Shown in pieces: positions 17,614-27,197 of a stretch of DNA of 64,000 nucleotides. A program made the translations under genes and the position numbers. Below the pieces are notes generated by a model that searched no databases, was not told the origin of the DNA, and was given only the letters and a program-made list of their open reading frames with translations. Numbering within the stretch: position 1 is the first letter of the stretch; each line of letters starts with the position of its first letter. The stretch comes from Clostridium zeae (GTDB taxonomy: Bacteria; Bacillota; Clostridia; Clostridiales; Clostridiaceae): contig NZ_BMBA01000008.1 in assembly GCF_017312485.1 (NCBI RefSeq), forward strand, positions 1-64,000, written 5' to 3'.

Positions 17614-17642
17614 ATATTACGATATAGTGATATAATAGTCAA
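17614..17642 (-). promoter_or_regulatory. Promoter of the arsR-cdr operon
   Basis: On the minus strand TTGACT and TAATAT are spaced by 17 bp, about 55 nt before the regulator start. The surrounding ATAT-rich dyads could include the repressor operator, but no clear palindrome stands out. Confidence 0.55.
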
Positions 17643-17677
17643 TAAATAATTTGTTAATATGGCATTTTTGATACAGC

Positions 17678-17713
17678 AAAAAAGCACTTCAGTTTTATTA
17701 CCGAAGTGCTTTT
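17678..17713 (-). terminator. Terminator of the FliK-like/FlhB-like/phosphoesterase group
   Basis: An 11-bp stem (aaaagcacttc / gaagtgctttt) is followed on the minus strand by a T-rich tail. It is the first strong terminator after the phosphoesterase gene. Confidence 0.75.
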
Positions 17714-17744
17714 CATTATTTACCCTTATTTCAAAATATAATTA

Positions 17745-17936
17745 AAATTAAGTGATTATACAGGAGATGCTATATGAGCGAGCTATTAGAATTAAATGAT
17801 TTTTTCAGATGGAATGGCGTAAAAACTGTACTGTTCGAACGTAGTGAGTTTACAGTTTTAGTCATGGAATATGACAAAATCATATTAATTCTTTGCGTAA
17901 GCTCATTAAAGCATTGGATGTATAATCACTTAATTT
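17745..17936. repeat. 192-bp palindromic MITE-like element, copy 1
   Basis: The element is bounded by perfect 18-bp terminal inverted repeats (17745-17762 and 17919-17936, AAATTAAGTGATTATACA). An inverted copy of about 90% identity lies at 38222-38415. The left and right halves are complementary to each other along most of their length, so the whole unit can fold into one long hairpin with an inner AAAACTGTA/TACAGTTTT stem. It holds no coding capacity. Confidence 0.85.
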
Positions 17937-17962
17937 CAACATGATATTTAACAAATACGTAT

Positions 17963-18652
17963 TTAATCCAAAATCTTTACTGGATCAAAGTTAATATAGT
18001 CACATGAAGTCATTATATACTGAACCTCTTCATGCATACCATTTATGACTCTTGATAACGCTGGGCCATGCAAATGGCCATATATGACCTTTTCCACATT
18101 ATATTCTTTAAATATTTCTGTGAAAGCCGATCCGTCAAACTTTTCATTAGTAGGTGGATAATGTATCATACAAATGAACTTTTCATATCCAGCCCTTTTC
18201 GCAGCATCTAAGGACAGCTTTAATCTTATTTGTTCTCTAGAATAAATCTTTTCATCACGACTTGTAAACTTATCACTACCTGGGCAAATCCATCCTCGTG
18301 TCCCACATATCGCATAATCTTCGTATGTAAAAAAGTTATTTTGTATAAAATGCATACCTTCATACATAGAATTTAACTTAGATATACTGCTCCACCAATA
18401 GTCATGATTTCCTTTTATTATTATTTTTCTTCCTGGTAGGTTATTAATCCAATCAAGGTCATCCTTACTTTCATCAGCAGTCATCGACCATGATATATCA
18501 CCGCCAATTAATACTGTATCTTCTGCGGTTATTTTACTTATCCAATTTTCTTTTATCTTTTCATCATGCCTATACCAGTTCTGTCCAAATATATCCATAG
18601 GCTTATCAACATTTAAAGCAAGATGAAGATCAGAAATAGCATATAGCGCCAT
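17963..18652 (-). CDS. Metallophosphoesterase
   Basis: This 229-residue protein carries the complete calcineurin-like phosphoesterase motif set: DLHLALN near the N-terminus (D and H), GGDISWS, KGNHDYWW, a MIHYPP histidine and YGHLHG. Together these bind the two metal ions. There is no signal peptide, so it is cytoplasmic. The substrate (nucleotide, phosphoprotein or other phosphoester) is not predictable. It begins 7 nt after the FlhB-like gene with its AAAGGTG site in that gap, so the two are cotranscribed. Confidence 0.9.
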   Translation of the reverse strand: MALYAISDLHLALNVDKPMDIFGQNWYRHDEKIKENWISKITAEDTVLIGGDISWSMTADESKDDLDWINNLPGRKIIIKGNHDYWWSSISKLNSMYEGMHFIQNNFFTYEDYAICGTRGWICPGSDKFTSRDEKIYSREQIRLKLSLDAAKRAGYEKFICMIHYPPTNEKFDGSAFTEIFKEYNVEKVIYGHLHGPALSRVINGMHEEVQYIMTSCDYINFDPVKILD

Positions 18653-18659
18653 ATTAAAT

Positions 18660-18926
18660 TCACCTTTCGTCTATTAGTTTATCTATATCAGTTACATAGG
18701 CTATCACATGGGCTACAGCTTCGTAAAGATCATAGGGAATATTATCGCCTACATCTACATTTGATAACATCTCAGCCAATTCTTTATTATAAACTACAGG
18801 TATTTTATTTTCTTCTGCATTTTCAATTATCTTATCAGCTATAATTCCAATACCTACTGCAGTTACAATAGGTGCTTCAAAATTTTGTTCGTATTTAAGT
18901 GCAGCAGCTTTTCTCCTTTGGTTCAC
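18660..18926 (-). CDS. FlhB-like cytoplasmic-domain protein
   Basis: The 88 residues correspond to the cytoplasmic domain of FlhB/YscU-type export-switch proteins without the membrane part, as in B. subtilis YlqH. Recognisable segments are AAALKYEQN, APIVTAVGIGIIADKII and ENKIPVVYNKELAEML, followed by IPYDLYEAVAHVIAYV. The NPTH autocleavage site of FlhB is not present; only the downstream half is retained. Start is a GTG after AGGGTG. It lies downstream of the FliK-like gene, the same pairing as ylqG-ylqH. Function in export specificity is inferred from homology. Confidence 0.85.
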   Translation of the reverse strand: MNQRRKAAALKYEQNFEAPIVTAVGIGIIADKIIENAEENKIPVVYNKELAEMLSNVDVGDNIPYDLYEAVAHVIAYVTDIDKLIDER

Positions 18927-18991
18927 ATCATCACACCCTTTGCCTATTCCATTAATTGATATGTAACCTTATAGAATAATTTCTTAAAGAG

Positions 18992-19076
18992 TAAAAAATT
19001 GCTGAAGCGACTTTCTTCAGTAATTTTTTTGCGCATCTGCCTTTCCGAATGCATATGAGGAAAACTTGGCAGGCGA
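18992..19076 (-). repeat. Two-hairpin dispersed element, copy 1
   Basis: Read on the minus strand the element contains a bulged hairpin (CCTGCC...GGCAG, TTTCC...GGAAA, loop TCATATGCATTC). A second hairpin (ACTGAAG/CTTCAGC) follows, then a T run. A near-identical copy lies at 31412-31502 on the other strand. It sits between the FliK-like and FlhB-like genes, so as a terminator it would separate them. Confidence 0.75.
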
Positions 19077-19223
19077 CATATTCTTTTTATTTATTCTTTA
19101 GCATACATTATGTTTTAAGTCTGTTACGCATTTTTATCCGCATATCTCATCAAATTATAATTTCTTAAAGAATAAACGATTTCTACTCTTAATTATAACA
19201 GATTAGTCGGTAAATCGTATATA

Positions 19224-21569
19224 TTAAACAGTTACATTTATGGCAGATATATTCTTATCATCAAAAAAATCTCTACAATTTACTAGATTAACATCTTCTA
19301 ACTTTTTGGATATAACAACATTTGAAATAAAGCCCATATTCTCTAAGGAATTTTGAAGTTTACTTTTCCCTAGATCTAAAGCTTTAACAAATCTTCCATC
19401 ACATTTTAGATCAATGCTAAGCATCTTATTTTTTAAATTCAAATATCCATCTACTGTTCCTAGATTAAAAGTTTTTACGGTAACTACCATCTTAACATTA
19501 GTAGAATCAATTTTTTTGCCTTCTTTTCTATCATCTTTTATTATAAGCTTACAAGGATAGTCCTTTTCTTTTAGCTGAATAGGAAGGTCCAAACAATAAT
19601 ACTGATTATTTAAATTATTAAACACTTTAAAGTCATTCATATTATTTTTTAAAAGTTCCATTACCTTTTCACCAAGTTTGTCTGAAAATACTCCATCTAA
19701 TTGATTCTTAATTGTATCATTTAATTTTTCAATAACCTTCATTTTAGTTGGCTCATCTAAATTAGCCATCTTCACTTCTAAAATCTTATCCATTGCATGC
19801 TTGTCTAATAAAGTTTTTACTATATCCAGTTTTGAATTTTCAATTTCCTTTGGAGATAACTGCTCAGTTAATTTATCAACAGAAGATTTAGTTGGTTGAA
19901 CAAAAGCTTTATCTTTAGGCAGATTTTCTTTATATTCGATAGTTTCTCCATTAGGAACAGTTTCATTCTTATTTATAGTATTTGCTTTACCATCAGCTAC
20001 TAATCCATCACTATTAATCTGCTCTTGAACAACTTTATTTATCATATCATCAATTGAACTATTTAAATCAGTATTTATAGTACTATTTACTAAATCCAAA
20101 TGAGTCATTACACTTTTTATGAGATCTTTAACTTGTTCATTTCTGCTTGAAAATTGATTTTTTATAATTTCGTTGTTAGGCAAATTTGTGTTCACTTTTG
20201 TATCTTTTCCATTTGCTAATGCTTCTGCACTATTAGATTTTAGAGAGATACTCTTTGCATTGCTAGTTTTATCTACTTCAACTTTATTAGCTTGTACATC
20301 ATTTCCGCCTATGTCTTTACCGCCAAAATCACTATCAGATACAGCCTCATTTACAAATTTTATTACATCTTGTAACCTACTAAATTCCTTATTTGATAGA
20401 CTTATTCTTCTATCCAGAATTTTAAATATGCTATCTTCAATATTTTCTTTATTAATTTTAGCCATTTCATTCCCATTTGATGAAACTTCTTTTCTAATAA
20501 CTGCTATCAATTCCTTATCAGAAAGAGAGTTTAATTTACCTTCTAGCGCATCATACTCCCCTGTAATCATAAATTGATTTTTATTATTTGATAATACATC
20601 TCTTAAGCTGTCTCTTAATATATCATTATCATTAGCAGTCATTGACCTAAGAAGTTGTAGCATACTAATCTTGCTATTTCCTGAGGAATAGGTGTCATTT
20701 ACCAGCTTTCCTTTTACATTATTGGAAGCGACCTCATTATTAGTGTTGCTAGCTTTACTATTATCAATAGATTTTTCTTGAGATACTTCTACTTTATTAT
20801 TTGATCGTTCTTGAGGGATTTCATTGGAATCGTACGTATTGACATCTGATTTTATCTCAACCTCATTCATCTTATCGTCAATCAAATTTAAATTTTCAAA
20901 AACAACACCAAAATTCTTTGATAACTTTTTAAAACTTTCTATATTTTCTGATGTGAGATCTATTCCACTCTCCATCATCATCATTAACTCATCTTTATTC
21001 AAAGAATTAAAGCTCACAAAAAAATCTTTAAGAAGTTTTTGAATCTTTTGTCCTTGCTCACTGTCTTTGGCAATTCCCTTTATAGAAAGATATCTATCTA
21101 TAAAAGCATCAGCTTCCTTAGGATTATCTTGAAGCTTGTCTCTAAAATTTATAAGACTTTTAAGCCTTACTACGCTATCTTTAGTTAAATTCATATTGAA
21201 TTTAATCATAAGCTTTATTATATCCTTATCATCTGAAGAAAGACCCTCTGCTTTAATAAAGTCGTCAACAGGATCTTTGGTGCTGCTTCCATCTTTAGTA
21301 TTGTCATTTACAATCTTAAGTTTTAACTTTCCGTCTACAAAACCATCTACTTGAAACTTAACTAATCCATCTTTCATTTGTTCTAGAGGGGCATCTACAT
21401 CAGCAGCAAATTGCCAACCATCTATAAGCTTAATCATTACTTCATTTTTATCATCTAAAGATTTGACTACTCTACCAGAAAACTTTTCACCTACTTCAAA
21501 AGTTAGCTTTGAAGACATCTTTTTATTTCCAGTATTATATACATTATTTACATTCCAAATTGCTGGCAT
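19224..21569 (-). CDS. FliK-like (YlqG-type) large polar protein
   Basis: This 781-residue protein has a short N-terminal domain (about residues 20-95, including FSGRVVKSLDDKNEVMIKLI). A long, low-hydrophobicity, Asn/Lys/Asp/Ser-rich central region follows. The C-terminal domain (from about 655) contains LPIQLKEKDYPCKLIIKD and alternating strands like the FliK hook-length-control C-terminal domain. Its partner downstream is the FlhB-like protein, the substrate-switch partner of FliK. It is not embedded in a flagellar operon. It may instead be the uncharacterised YlqG paralogue. The GGGGAG site supports the ATG at 21569. Confidence 0.65.
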   Translation of the reverse strand: MPAIWNVNNVYNTGNKKMSSKLTFEVGEKFSGRVVKSLDDKNEVMIKLIDGWQFAADVDAPLEQMKDGLVKFQVDGFVDGKLKLKIVNDNTKDGSSTKDPVDDFIKAEGLSSDDKDIIKLMIKFNMNLTKDSVVRLKSLINFRDKLQDNPKEADAFIDRYLSIKGIAKDSEQGQKIQKLLKDFFVSFNSLNKDELMMMMESGIDLTSENIESFKKLSKNFGVVFENLNLIDDKMNEVEIKSDVNTYDSNEIPQERSNNKVEVSQEKSIDNSKASNTNNEVASNNVKGKLVNDTYSSGNSKISMLQLLRSMTANDNDILRDSLRDVLSNNKNQFMITGEYDALEGKLNSLSDKELIAVIRKEVSSNGNEMAKINKENIEDSIFKILDRRISLSNKEFSRLQDVIKFVNEAVSDSDFGGKDIGGNDVQANKVEVDKTSNAKSISLKSNSAEALANGKDTKVNTNLPNNEIIKNQFSSRNEQVKDLIKSVMTHLDLVNSTINTDLNSSIDDMINKVVQEQINSDGLVADGKANTINKNETVPNGETIEYKENLPKDKAFVQPTKSSVDKLTEQLSPKEIENSKLDIVKTLLDKHAMDKILEVKMANLDEPTKMKVIEKLNDTIKNQLDGVFSDKLGEKVMELLKNNMNDFKVFNNLNNQYYCLDLPIQLKEKDYPCKLIIKDDRKEGKKIDSTNVKMVVTVKTFNLGTVDGYLNLKNKMLSIDLKCDGRFVKALDLGKSKLQNSLENMGFISNVVISKKLEDVNLVNCRDFFDDKNISAINVTV

Positions 21570-21890
21570 AGGCTACTCCCCTCTACAAAACTATTTATAA
21601 TATATTATCGAAAAACAAATCACTTTTCTTTAATAATTATTTCTCCTAAAAGTCATTGTACCTATTATAATGCATTTAGTAGATAAATGTATATATATTG
21701 AGTTTTTTCTAAATATTGCACTTACATAATAATTGAAATTTGTAGGACACTCTAGAGATACCATCATGAGCAAGTTTATATAAATAATAAATAAAAGCAC
21801 TACTCCATGCTCAAATTATTTCAAATAACCTTCGTTCAAACCAAATGGCTATTTTCAATAAAAAGCATTAAGTAGTGCACTAGAATATTC
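21570..21890 (-). terminator. tyrS 3' region with long-loop terminator
   Basis: AGCACTACT at 21796-21804 pairs with AGTAGTGC at 21871-21878. On the minus strand the 3' arm is followed by TTTTATTTATTATTT, giving a probable tyrS terminator with a 66-nt loop. The rest of the 320-bp gap is AT-rich and must hold the FliK-like gene's promoter. Confidence 0.5.
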
Positions 21891-23111
21891 TTAAGCTAAT
21901 TCAATTTTATTGTAATTTTTCTTACCTCTTTTTATAAGGGCCGCTCCATCTTTGAAGTCTTCTTCAGTTAGTTCTCTTTTAAAGTCAGTTACCTTTTCTC
22001 CATTTACCGACAATCCACCTTGTTGAACTAATCTCTTTCCTTCAGCCTTTGATGGAATTATAGCAGTTTCAGCTAGAACATCTAAAAGTGATACTCCTAG
22101 CTTTTCTCTAGTTACAGTTACTGTAGGAACATTACTCATATCACTTCCAGCACCAAATAGAGCTTCTGCTGCACTTTGAGCTTTAGCTGCCTCTTCTTCT
22201 CCATGTATAAGCTTTGTCACTTCAAAAGCAAGAACTTTCTTTGCATCATTTATAGCTGAATCCTTTAAAGCTCCTAATCTTCTTACTTCATCCATAGGTA
22301 AGAAAGTAAGTAATGCAAGACATTTTTCAACATCAGCATCTCCTACATTTCTCCAGTACTGATAGAAATCATATGGAGATGTCTTTTCAGGATCTAACCA
22401 TAAAGCTCCATTTTCTGTTTTTCCCATCTTCTTACCTTCACTGTTAGTAAGTAGAGTACATGTCATTGCAAAAGAATCTTTTTGAGACTTTCTTCTTATA
22501 AGCTCAACACCAGCAATCATATTTGACCACTGATCATCTCCTCCAAGCTGCATCTTACAATCATACTTTTGGTTTAATTCATAGAAATCATAACCTTGCA
22601 TTAACATATAGTTAAATTCTAAGAATGAAAGTCCCTTTTCTAGTCTTTGTTTAAAGCATTCTGCAGTAAGCATTCTATTTACAGAGAAATGAGTTCCTAC
22701 TTCTCTTAGGAAGTCAACATAGTTTAGATTTAAAAGCCAATCAGCATTGTTTGCAAGAATTGCTTTTCCCTCTGAGAAATCAATAAACTTCTCCATTTGC
22801 TTCTTTATGCAATCTACATTGTGCTGTATTTGCTCTTTTGTAAGCATCTTTCTCATATCAGTTTTTCCACTTGGATCTCCAACCATAGCTGTTCCACCAC
22901 CAATTAGTGCAATTGGTCTGTGTCCAGCTCTTTGCATATGTGCCATAAACATCATAGCAATAAAATGCCCAACATGAAGACTATCAGCAGTTGGATCAAA
23001 ACCTATATAAAAAGTTATTTTTTCCTTTTCTAATAATTCTCTAGTTTCATTTTCATGAGTAAATTGTTTTATGTATCCACGCTCCATTAACTCATTAAGT
23101 ACTTGTGCCAT
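21891..23111 (-). CDS. tyrS: Tyrosyl-tRNA synthetase
   Basis: This 406-residue class I enzyme charges tRNA-Tyr. It shows the HIGH-type motif [11 protein letters not shown] (HVGH at residues 46-49), the substrate loop [18 protein letters not shown], the KMSKS-equivalent KMGKT and a C-terminal S4 RNA-binding domain (from about residue 340, [17 protein letters not shown]). Length and order match bacterial TyrS. A GGAGGG site precedes the start. No T-box motif (GGTGGNACCGCG) is visible in the 390 nt upstream, unlike trpS in this window. Confidence 0.97.
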   Translation of the reverse strand: MAQVLNELMERGYIKQFTHENETRELLEKEKITFYIGFDPTADSLHVGHFIAMMFMAHMQRAGHRPIALIGGGTAMVGDPSGKTDMRKMLTKEQIQHNVDCIKKQMEKFIDFSEGKAILANNADWLLNLNYVDFLREVGTHFSVNRMLTAECFKQRLEKGLSFLEFNYMLMQGYDFYELNQKYDCKMQLGGDDQWSNMIAGVELIRRKSQKDSFAMTCTLLTNSEGKKMGKTENGALWLDPEKTSPYDFYQYWRNVGDADVEKCLALLTFLPMDEVRRLGALKDSAINDAKKVLAFEVTKLIHGEEEAAKAQSAAEALFGAGSDMSNVPTVTVTREKLGVSLLDVLAETAIIPSKAEGKRLVQQGGLSVNGEKVTDFKRELTEEDFKDGAALIKRGKKNYNKIELA

Positions 23112-23505
23112 TTAAATCCCTCCAAATATTCTTAGATGTATCACTTTATCATCCAACTGTTATTTTGTTTTTCTCTTTAAAAGCTAAAAGTCTCATATCT
23201 GCTCGTAAAAGCCAATAATTATAGTATATAAATATTCCCTTTATTTATCAACATAAAACTCTAATTATAGCCTTTATTCCTATAAATTAAATTTAATAGG
23301 AGCTACAATATAGTAGCTCCCTTATTTAACATATTATAATGTTCAATTTCAGCCATTAAGCTATAATGTTAAAAGTCAAAGGTTAATGATTTTCTAACAT
23401 GCATAACTTAAGTTTTCACATAAGACATCTTTAGACGTACAACTTCGTATATATATTTATATCTTAGTCTACATTTAAGCCTGGCACTTTAATATCGCTA
23501 TATTC
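23112..23505. other. Region upstream of tyrS
   Basis: This 394-bp gap carries a partial dispersed-repeat end (GATGTATCACTT near 23135). A 10-bp hairpin (ggagctac...gtagctcc, 23299-23323) may end the upstream P-loop gene. No T-box leader and no gene are seen. Confidence 0.5.
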
Positions 23506-23931
23506 TTAGTTAGCAACCAATTGATAGTTAGTGTATTTTTGAATAAATTCCGGAGCTTCATTTTCATGATTAATACTAATGTATACGTTTATTCCAAATC
23601 TATTAGCCAATTCATCTAATTTATAAAACAAATGTGCCGCATTTTCCAATTCACAATCGACAATATTGCATAGCCCATCTATATAGATGTTCTCAATATC
23701 GTAATCCTCAGAAATTATGCCGCACAAAAAACCATACATACCTTCATAGCTCATTAGACCTAAATCGCTAGTAGATATAAACCTTATTTTTTTGTCTACT
23801 TGTAGCATGCATCTGCTATCGTCATCGATAAAAACAGAGTTACCTTTTTCAGTTAAAACATTTCTGTTTGCAAGATTAATTAGCTCTTTTGTTTTCCCAG
23901 AACCTCTCTTATTACAGAATACCTGAATCAT
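23506..23931 (-). CDS. P-loop protein of unknown function
   Basis: The 141-residue protein begins MIQVFCNKRGSGKTKELI, a Walker A motif (NKRGSGKT) directly after the first strand. A later strand IENIYIDGLCNIV could supply the Walker B aspartate. It resembles a minimal ATPase core lacking extra domains. The start at 23931 is used because AAGGAG lies 8 nt upstream; an in-frame GTG 9 nt earlier overlaps that site. It appears monocistronic. I do not recognise the family or a partner. Confidence 0.6.
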   Translation of the reverse strand: MIQVFCNKRGSGKTKELINLANRNVLTEKGNSVFIDDDSRCMLQVDKKIRFISTSDLGLMSYEGMYGFLCGIISEDYDIENIYIDGLCNIVDCELENAAHLFYKLDELANRFGINVYISINHENEAPEFIQKYTNYQLVAN

Positions 23932-24181
23932 TAGAATCACTCCTTAAATTTATTTTAATTTAGTTCAAGATTTCACACAGATTTTTTACAAGAAATAATT
24001 GTGAAAAATCTTCAACTAAAGAATAAGTACAAACGAACATTCATTAAGATTTTATAGAAGTTATTTAATCTTTATATAGATTATTAACTAGAAATAGTGA
24101 AAAAAATCAACTAATTATATAATTTTACTTTATTTATATAATATTCAGATTTTCTTAACATCTTTCATAAGTTTTTAATTT

Positions 24182-25336
24182 TTACAAAGCTTCACTTACT
24201 CCTGGAAATATAACTTTAAAAACATTCTCTTGTTTTGAATTAATAAATATTATCTTTCCTTTTCCTTTAAAAGCTTTTTTCATGTTAGACAAACCTGTGT
24301 TATTCTTTAGAAATCTCCCTTTATCATCTAGGGTTATCACTTTTTCATATAGCCACATATTTCTTCTATTATAATCCCTTGTATCACCATTCTTTTTATT
24401 GGTTTTCATAAGTTCGCCTGGACTCATCACTACAATGGAGTTGTATCCCATATAAACTTCAATTATCCTTGAAAATTCTGAATATTCCCTGTATAAAACT
24501 GCATTCTTAATAGCTTCTAATACTGCAATATATGGGTAATTATCTGGCAGCAATTCTTTTAAGTGAATTTCGCAAAGATCAATCATATTTATTATATTAC
24601 CTTGAACTATTATGACCTCTGGCTTATTCTTATTTATTTTATTTATTATTTTTATCATATTATGGGGTATATATATACTATTTATATCTGAAAATACTAA
24701 GAGCCCTCCAAGAGTACAAATAGTTTCTCCTGTTTCTCTATCTCTAGAAGTTATTGAGCTCTTTCGAAGAAGAAACTCTCTATTATCATCATTTATTTCA
24801 ATGGATTTAGACTCAAAGTACTTATTAACTATCTCCATATTTAAAGCACTAATATCACTTCTTACAATAGCACAGGCTTCTATATTAAGGTTTAAACTTT
24901 CCTCAAAAGCAGCAACAAGCTCTTGCTTTCTCATGATATCAGTAGTGGACCCCCTTCTTATAAAAAACGCTCCACTTTCTCTTACTTGATACGGTCTCTG
25001 TTCCCAGTTATATATGGTTATCACTGCTACATCTTTATCTTCGATTCTCAGATAATCCACTGATACCGGTATTGGAGGATCACATCTAGAGGCTACTATT
25101 TGCTGAATCTTCTCTTCATTAAATTTATCTTCTTCACTTATTCCTATGATTTTCTTTGTCTTATCTTCTATTCCAACTACTATATAACCTCTTCCACCAT
25201 TAGAATTGGCTATAGCACATATATCCTTCGTCAATTCCTTTTTGCCAGTCTCAAAGTTTAACTCTATTCGTTGTTTAAAATCTAACTTTCTTCCTTCTTC
25301 CCTAGCTAGTAGGCTTAAAAGTTTTTTCTTATCCAT
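24182..25336 (-). CDS. AlbA_2 (Schlafen-like) DNA-binding / ATPase-like protein
   Basis: The 384 residues start with an AlbA_2 domain: EGRKLDFKQRIEL, DICAIANSNGGRGYIVVGIED and a PYQVRESGAFFIRRGSTT strand pair. This domain is found in divergent AAA-4/RecG-like regulators. The C-terminal region (from about 270, AVLEAIKNAVLYREYSEFSR and VVMSPGELM) resembles the GHKL ATPase-like domain of the same proteins. Members are treated as transcriptional regulators or ATP-dependent nucleic-acid-binding proteins. It is monocistronic here, with no neighbour that identifies its target. Confidence 0.75.
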   Translation of the reverse strand: MDKKKLLSLLAREEGRKLDFKQRIELNFETGKKELTKDICAIANSNGGRGYIVVGIEDKTKKIIGISEEDKFNEEKIQQIVASRCDPPIPVSVDYLRIEDKDVAVITIYNWEQRPYQVRESGAFFIRRGSTTDIMRKQELVAAFEESLNLNIEACAIVRSDISALNMEIVNKYFESKSIEINDDNREFLLRKSSITSRDRETGETICTLGGLLVFSDINSIYIPHNMIKIINKINKNKPEVIIVQGNIINMIDLCEIHLKELLPDNYPYIAVLEAIKNAVLYREYSEFSRIIEVYMGYNSIVVMSPGELMKTNKKNGDTRDYNRRNMWLYEKVITLDDKGRFLKNNTGLSNMKKAFKGKGKIIFINSKQENVFKVIFPGVSEAL

Positions 25337-25439
25337 TAGAAATTTCCTCTCAAAAGTTAAATTAAATTCACTTAATATAATATATTATATTCCAATAGCA
25401 TCGTATAAGATACCACATAAAAGTTAAATTACTTATAAA

Positions 25440-25510
25440 AACTTTTTTAGTTTATATTTAGATGTCTCTACCTCCGATACTTTAATGAGCTTCGCAAAGA
25501 GTTAATATTA
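25440..25510. repeat. Truncated dispersed repeat copy
   Basis: The region carries the shared core CTTTAATGAGCTTCGCAAAG followed by AGTTAATATTA (25480-25508) and a partial GATGTCTC end. It lies between the AlbA_2 gene start and the diguanylate cyclase terminator. Confidence 0.6.
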
Positions 25511-25513
25511 AAC

Positions 25514-25545
25514 AAAAAACAGCCTGTACAACAAGCTGTTTTTTA
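25514..25545 (-). terminator. Terminator overlapping the diguanylate cyclase stop
   Basis: A perfect 10-bp stem (aaaaaacagc / gctgtttttt) with an 11-nt loop starts at the stop codon. Its 3' arm on the minus strand ends in T6. Confidence 0.85.
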
Positions 25546-26622
25546 TTTGAAAATTAGTGAACTTATCACTCTATTCTTACCTGAACTCTTAGCTTTATAC
25601 ATTAGTGAATCAGCTACTTCTACCACAGCATCAACGCTATGCCCGTCCATAGGATAAAAACTTAATCCTATACTTATAGTTATAGTCTTTATAATATTAT
25701 CTCTTGTAACAGGACTATTCTCCAATTTCTTTCTTGTTTGCTCTACTCGTTCTTCCATTTCTTTTTCTGTTTCATCACTCCGTAGACAAACTATTATTTC
25801 TTCTCCACCATATCTGGCAATTATATCTTCCTCCTTGAGGCAGCCTTTTATAACTTCAACTACATGTTGAAGGGCTTCATCACCAAATTGATGTCCAAAA
25901 TTATCATTAACCTTTTTGAAGTTATCTACATCTATCATAACTATTCCAAAGCTCTTCTCTGGAAACTCTTTAATCTTCTTATCTAAGCTTTCGAAAAAGT
26001 ATTTCCTATTATATATATTAAGAAGAGGGTCCCTCTTGGATGATTCCTGTATTCTTTTATAAAGTATACTATTTTCTATTGCTATAGCAATCTGATTAGC
26101 AATAGAAGACACAAACTTTATATGTGCCCTTGTAAAGAATCTATATAATGTATGTTCAACCATTATATAACCAATATTTCTATTTCTTATCCTTATAGGA
26201 AATCCTATTACCGAACGAATGTCTCTTCTAAATTCTTGCGCTTCAAATATTATATCTTTAGAATTTACTACGAATTCTTCAGCATTTTCAATGTAACTGT
26301 TTATAATAGTAGGAAATATTATTTCTTGAGAGTTTGTATTAGTTGCTTTAACTTCTAGTTTTCCATCTTCTATAAGATAAATTGTAGAGTAAGTTCCTCC
26401 AAGTATACCAACAATCATATCATTTATCATTGATATTAAATTTTCATGAGAAATGTATGAATTAATATATTGGCTTACTTCAACTATATTTGCTAGTGCA
26501 TCTAGATCTCTTTCCAATCTAGTATTTCTTTCACTTAGCACTTGTAATTGCTTTTCAGCAAAATTTTGATAGGTCTCAAACTCTTCATGTATTCTCTCAT
26601 ACATCAATCTGTAATCGTCCAT
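25543..26622 (-). CDS. GAF-GGDEF diguanylate cyclase
   Basis: This 359-residue protein has an N-terminal coiled coil (residues 1-45), a GAF domain (about 55-190) and a GGDEF domain (about 200-355). The latter has the active-site variant GGEEI, which is catalytically competent, with preceding DVDNFKKVNDNFGHQ. It would make cyclic di-GMP in response to a ligand bound by GAF. No inhibitory RxxD site is obvious before GGEEI. There is no membrane segment. The start at 26622 has TAGGAG; the TTG two codons earlier lies between this site and the ATG. It is monocistronic. Confidence 0.9.
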   Translation of the reverse strand: MDDYRLMYERIHEEFETYQNFAEKQLQVLSERNTRLERDLDALANIVEVSQYINSYISHENLISMINDMIVGILGGTYSTIYLIEDGKLEVKATNTNSQEIIFPTIINSYIENAEEFVVNSKDIIFEAQEFRRDIRSVIGFPIRIRNRNIGYIMVEHTLYRFFTRAHIKFVSSIANQIAIAIENSILYKRIQESSKRDPLLNIYNRKYFFESLDKKIKEFPEKSFGIVMIDVDNFKKVNDNFGHQFGDEALQHVVEVIKGCLKEEDIIARYGGEEIIVCLRSDETEKEMEERVEQTRKKLENSPVTRDNIIKTITISIGLSFYPMDGHSVDAVVEVADSLMYKAKSSGKNRVISSLIFK

Positions 26623-26822
26623 AAGCAACTCTCCTACTACTTTTCTTCTTTTACTCTTTATAATGAATGTAAGTTATCATTATCTGAATTTTTTTACTTG
26701 TATATATCCCATTCCACACTTAAATACATTTTTAACATTATATTAAAATATTTTATAAATTAAATTTAGAATATCATCAATAAATCTATTATATTACTTA
26801 AAACTTCAATTTTATAAAGGGT

Positions 26823-26857
26823 AAAAAAAACAAGCTCTAATATGTCATTATTAGAGT
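26823..26857 (-). terminator. Hairpin with T8 tail, minus strand
   Basis: A 7-bp stem (ctctaat / attagag) is followed on the minus strand by CTTG and TTTTTTTT. It may be a back-up terminator for the gerKA-gerKC transcript. Confidence 0.6.
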
Positions 26858-27098
26858 ATTTAGGATATTTTAATAATTTACGACATACAATATTATTTTA
26901 TCTTATTAGGTTTAATTTGTAAATCCAAAAAAATAACCATTTTATTACATTTTTATAAGATAACATATTAATTTAACTTCAAAGTTCATTTAACTTTTCA
27001 TTAAATACAGTAACCTTTACGCTTCAAATTAATCCCCTAGGGGGTTTATTCTTCATATGGTTATTTTAGCTTATGTACCCTATTACATCAAGAATTTC

Positions 27099-27125
27099 AG
27101 GGGCATTTTTATACACATGCCCCCT
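27099..27125 (-). terminator. Hairpin downstream of gerKC
   Basis: GGGGCAT and ATGCCCC form a 7-8 bp stem with a 10-nt loop, 73 nt beyond the gerKC stop. The following T run is weak, so termination is probable rather than certain. Confidence 0.5.
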
Positions 27126-27197
27126 AAATTATTACATGTTAAGTAATCTTTTTAATTCATCTAAATTTATGAAATCAATAACCACTCTATTACGACA

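Larger units (their letters stand above)
26623..27197. other. Long gap between the gerK operon and the cyclase gene
   Basis: The 575 bp hold two terminator-like hairpins (27099-27125 and 26823-26856) and a short CCCCTAGGGG palindrome near 27034. The promoter of the diguanylate cyclase should lie at the left end. No gene is seen. Confidence 0.45.

Noticed and set aside
23112-23340. A possible tyrosine T-box upstream of tyrS.
   Set aside because: No GGTGGNACCGCG-type sequence or terminator/antiterminator pair is seen; the hairpin near 23310 better fits the end of the upstream gene.
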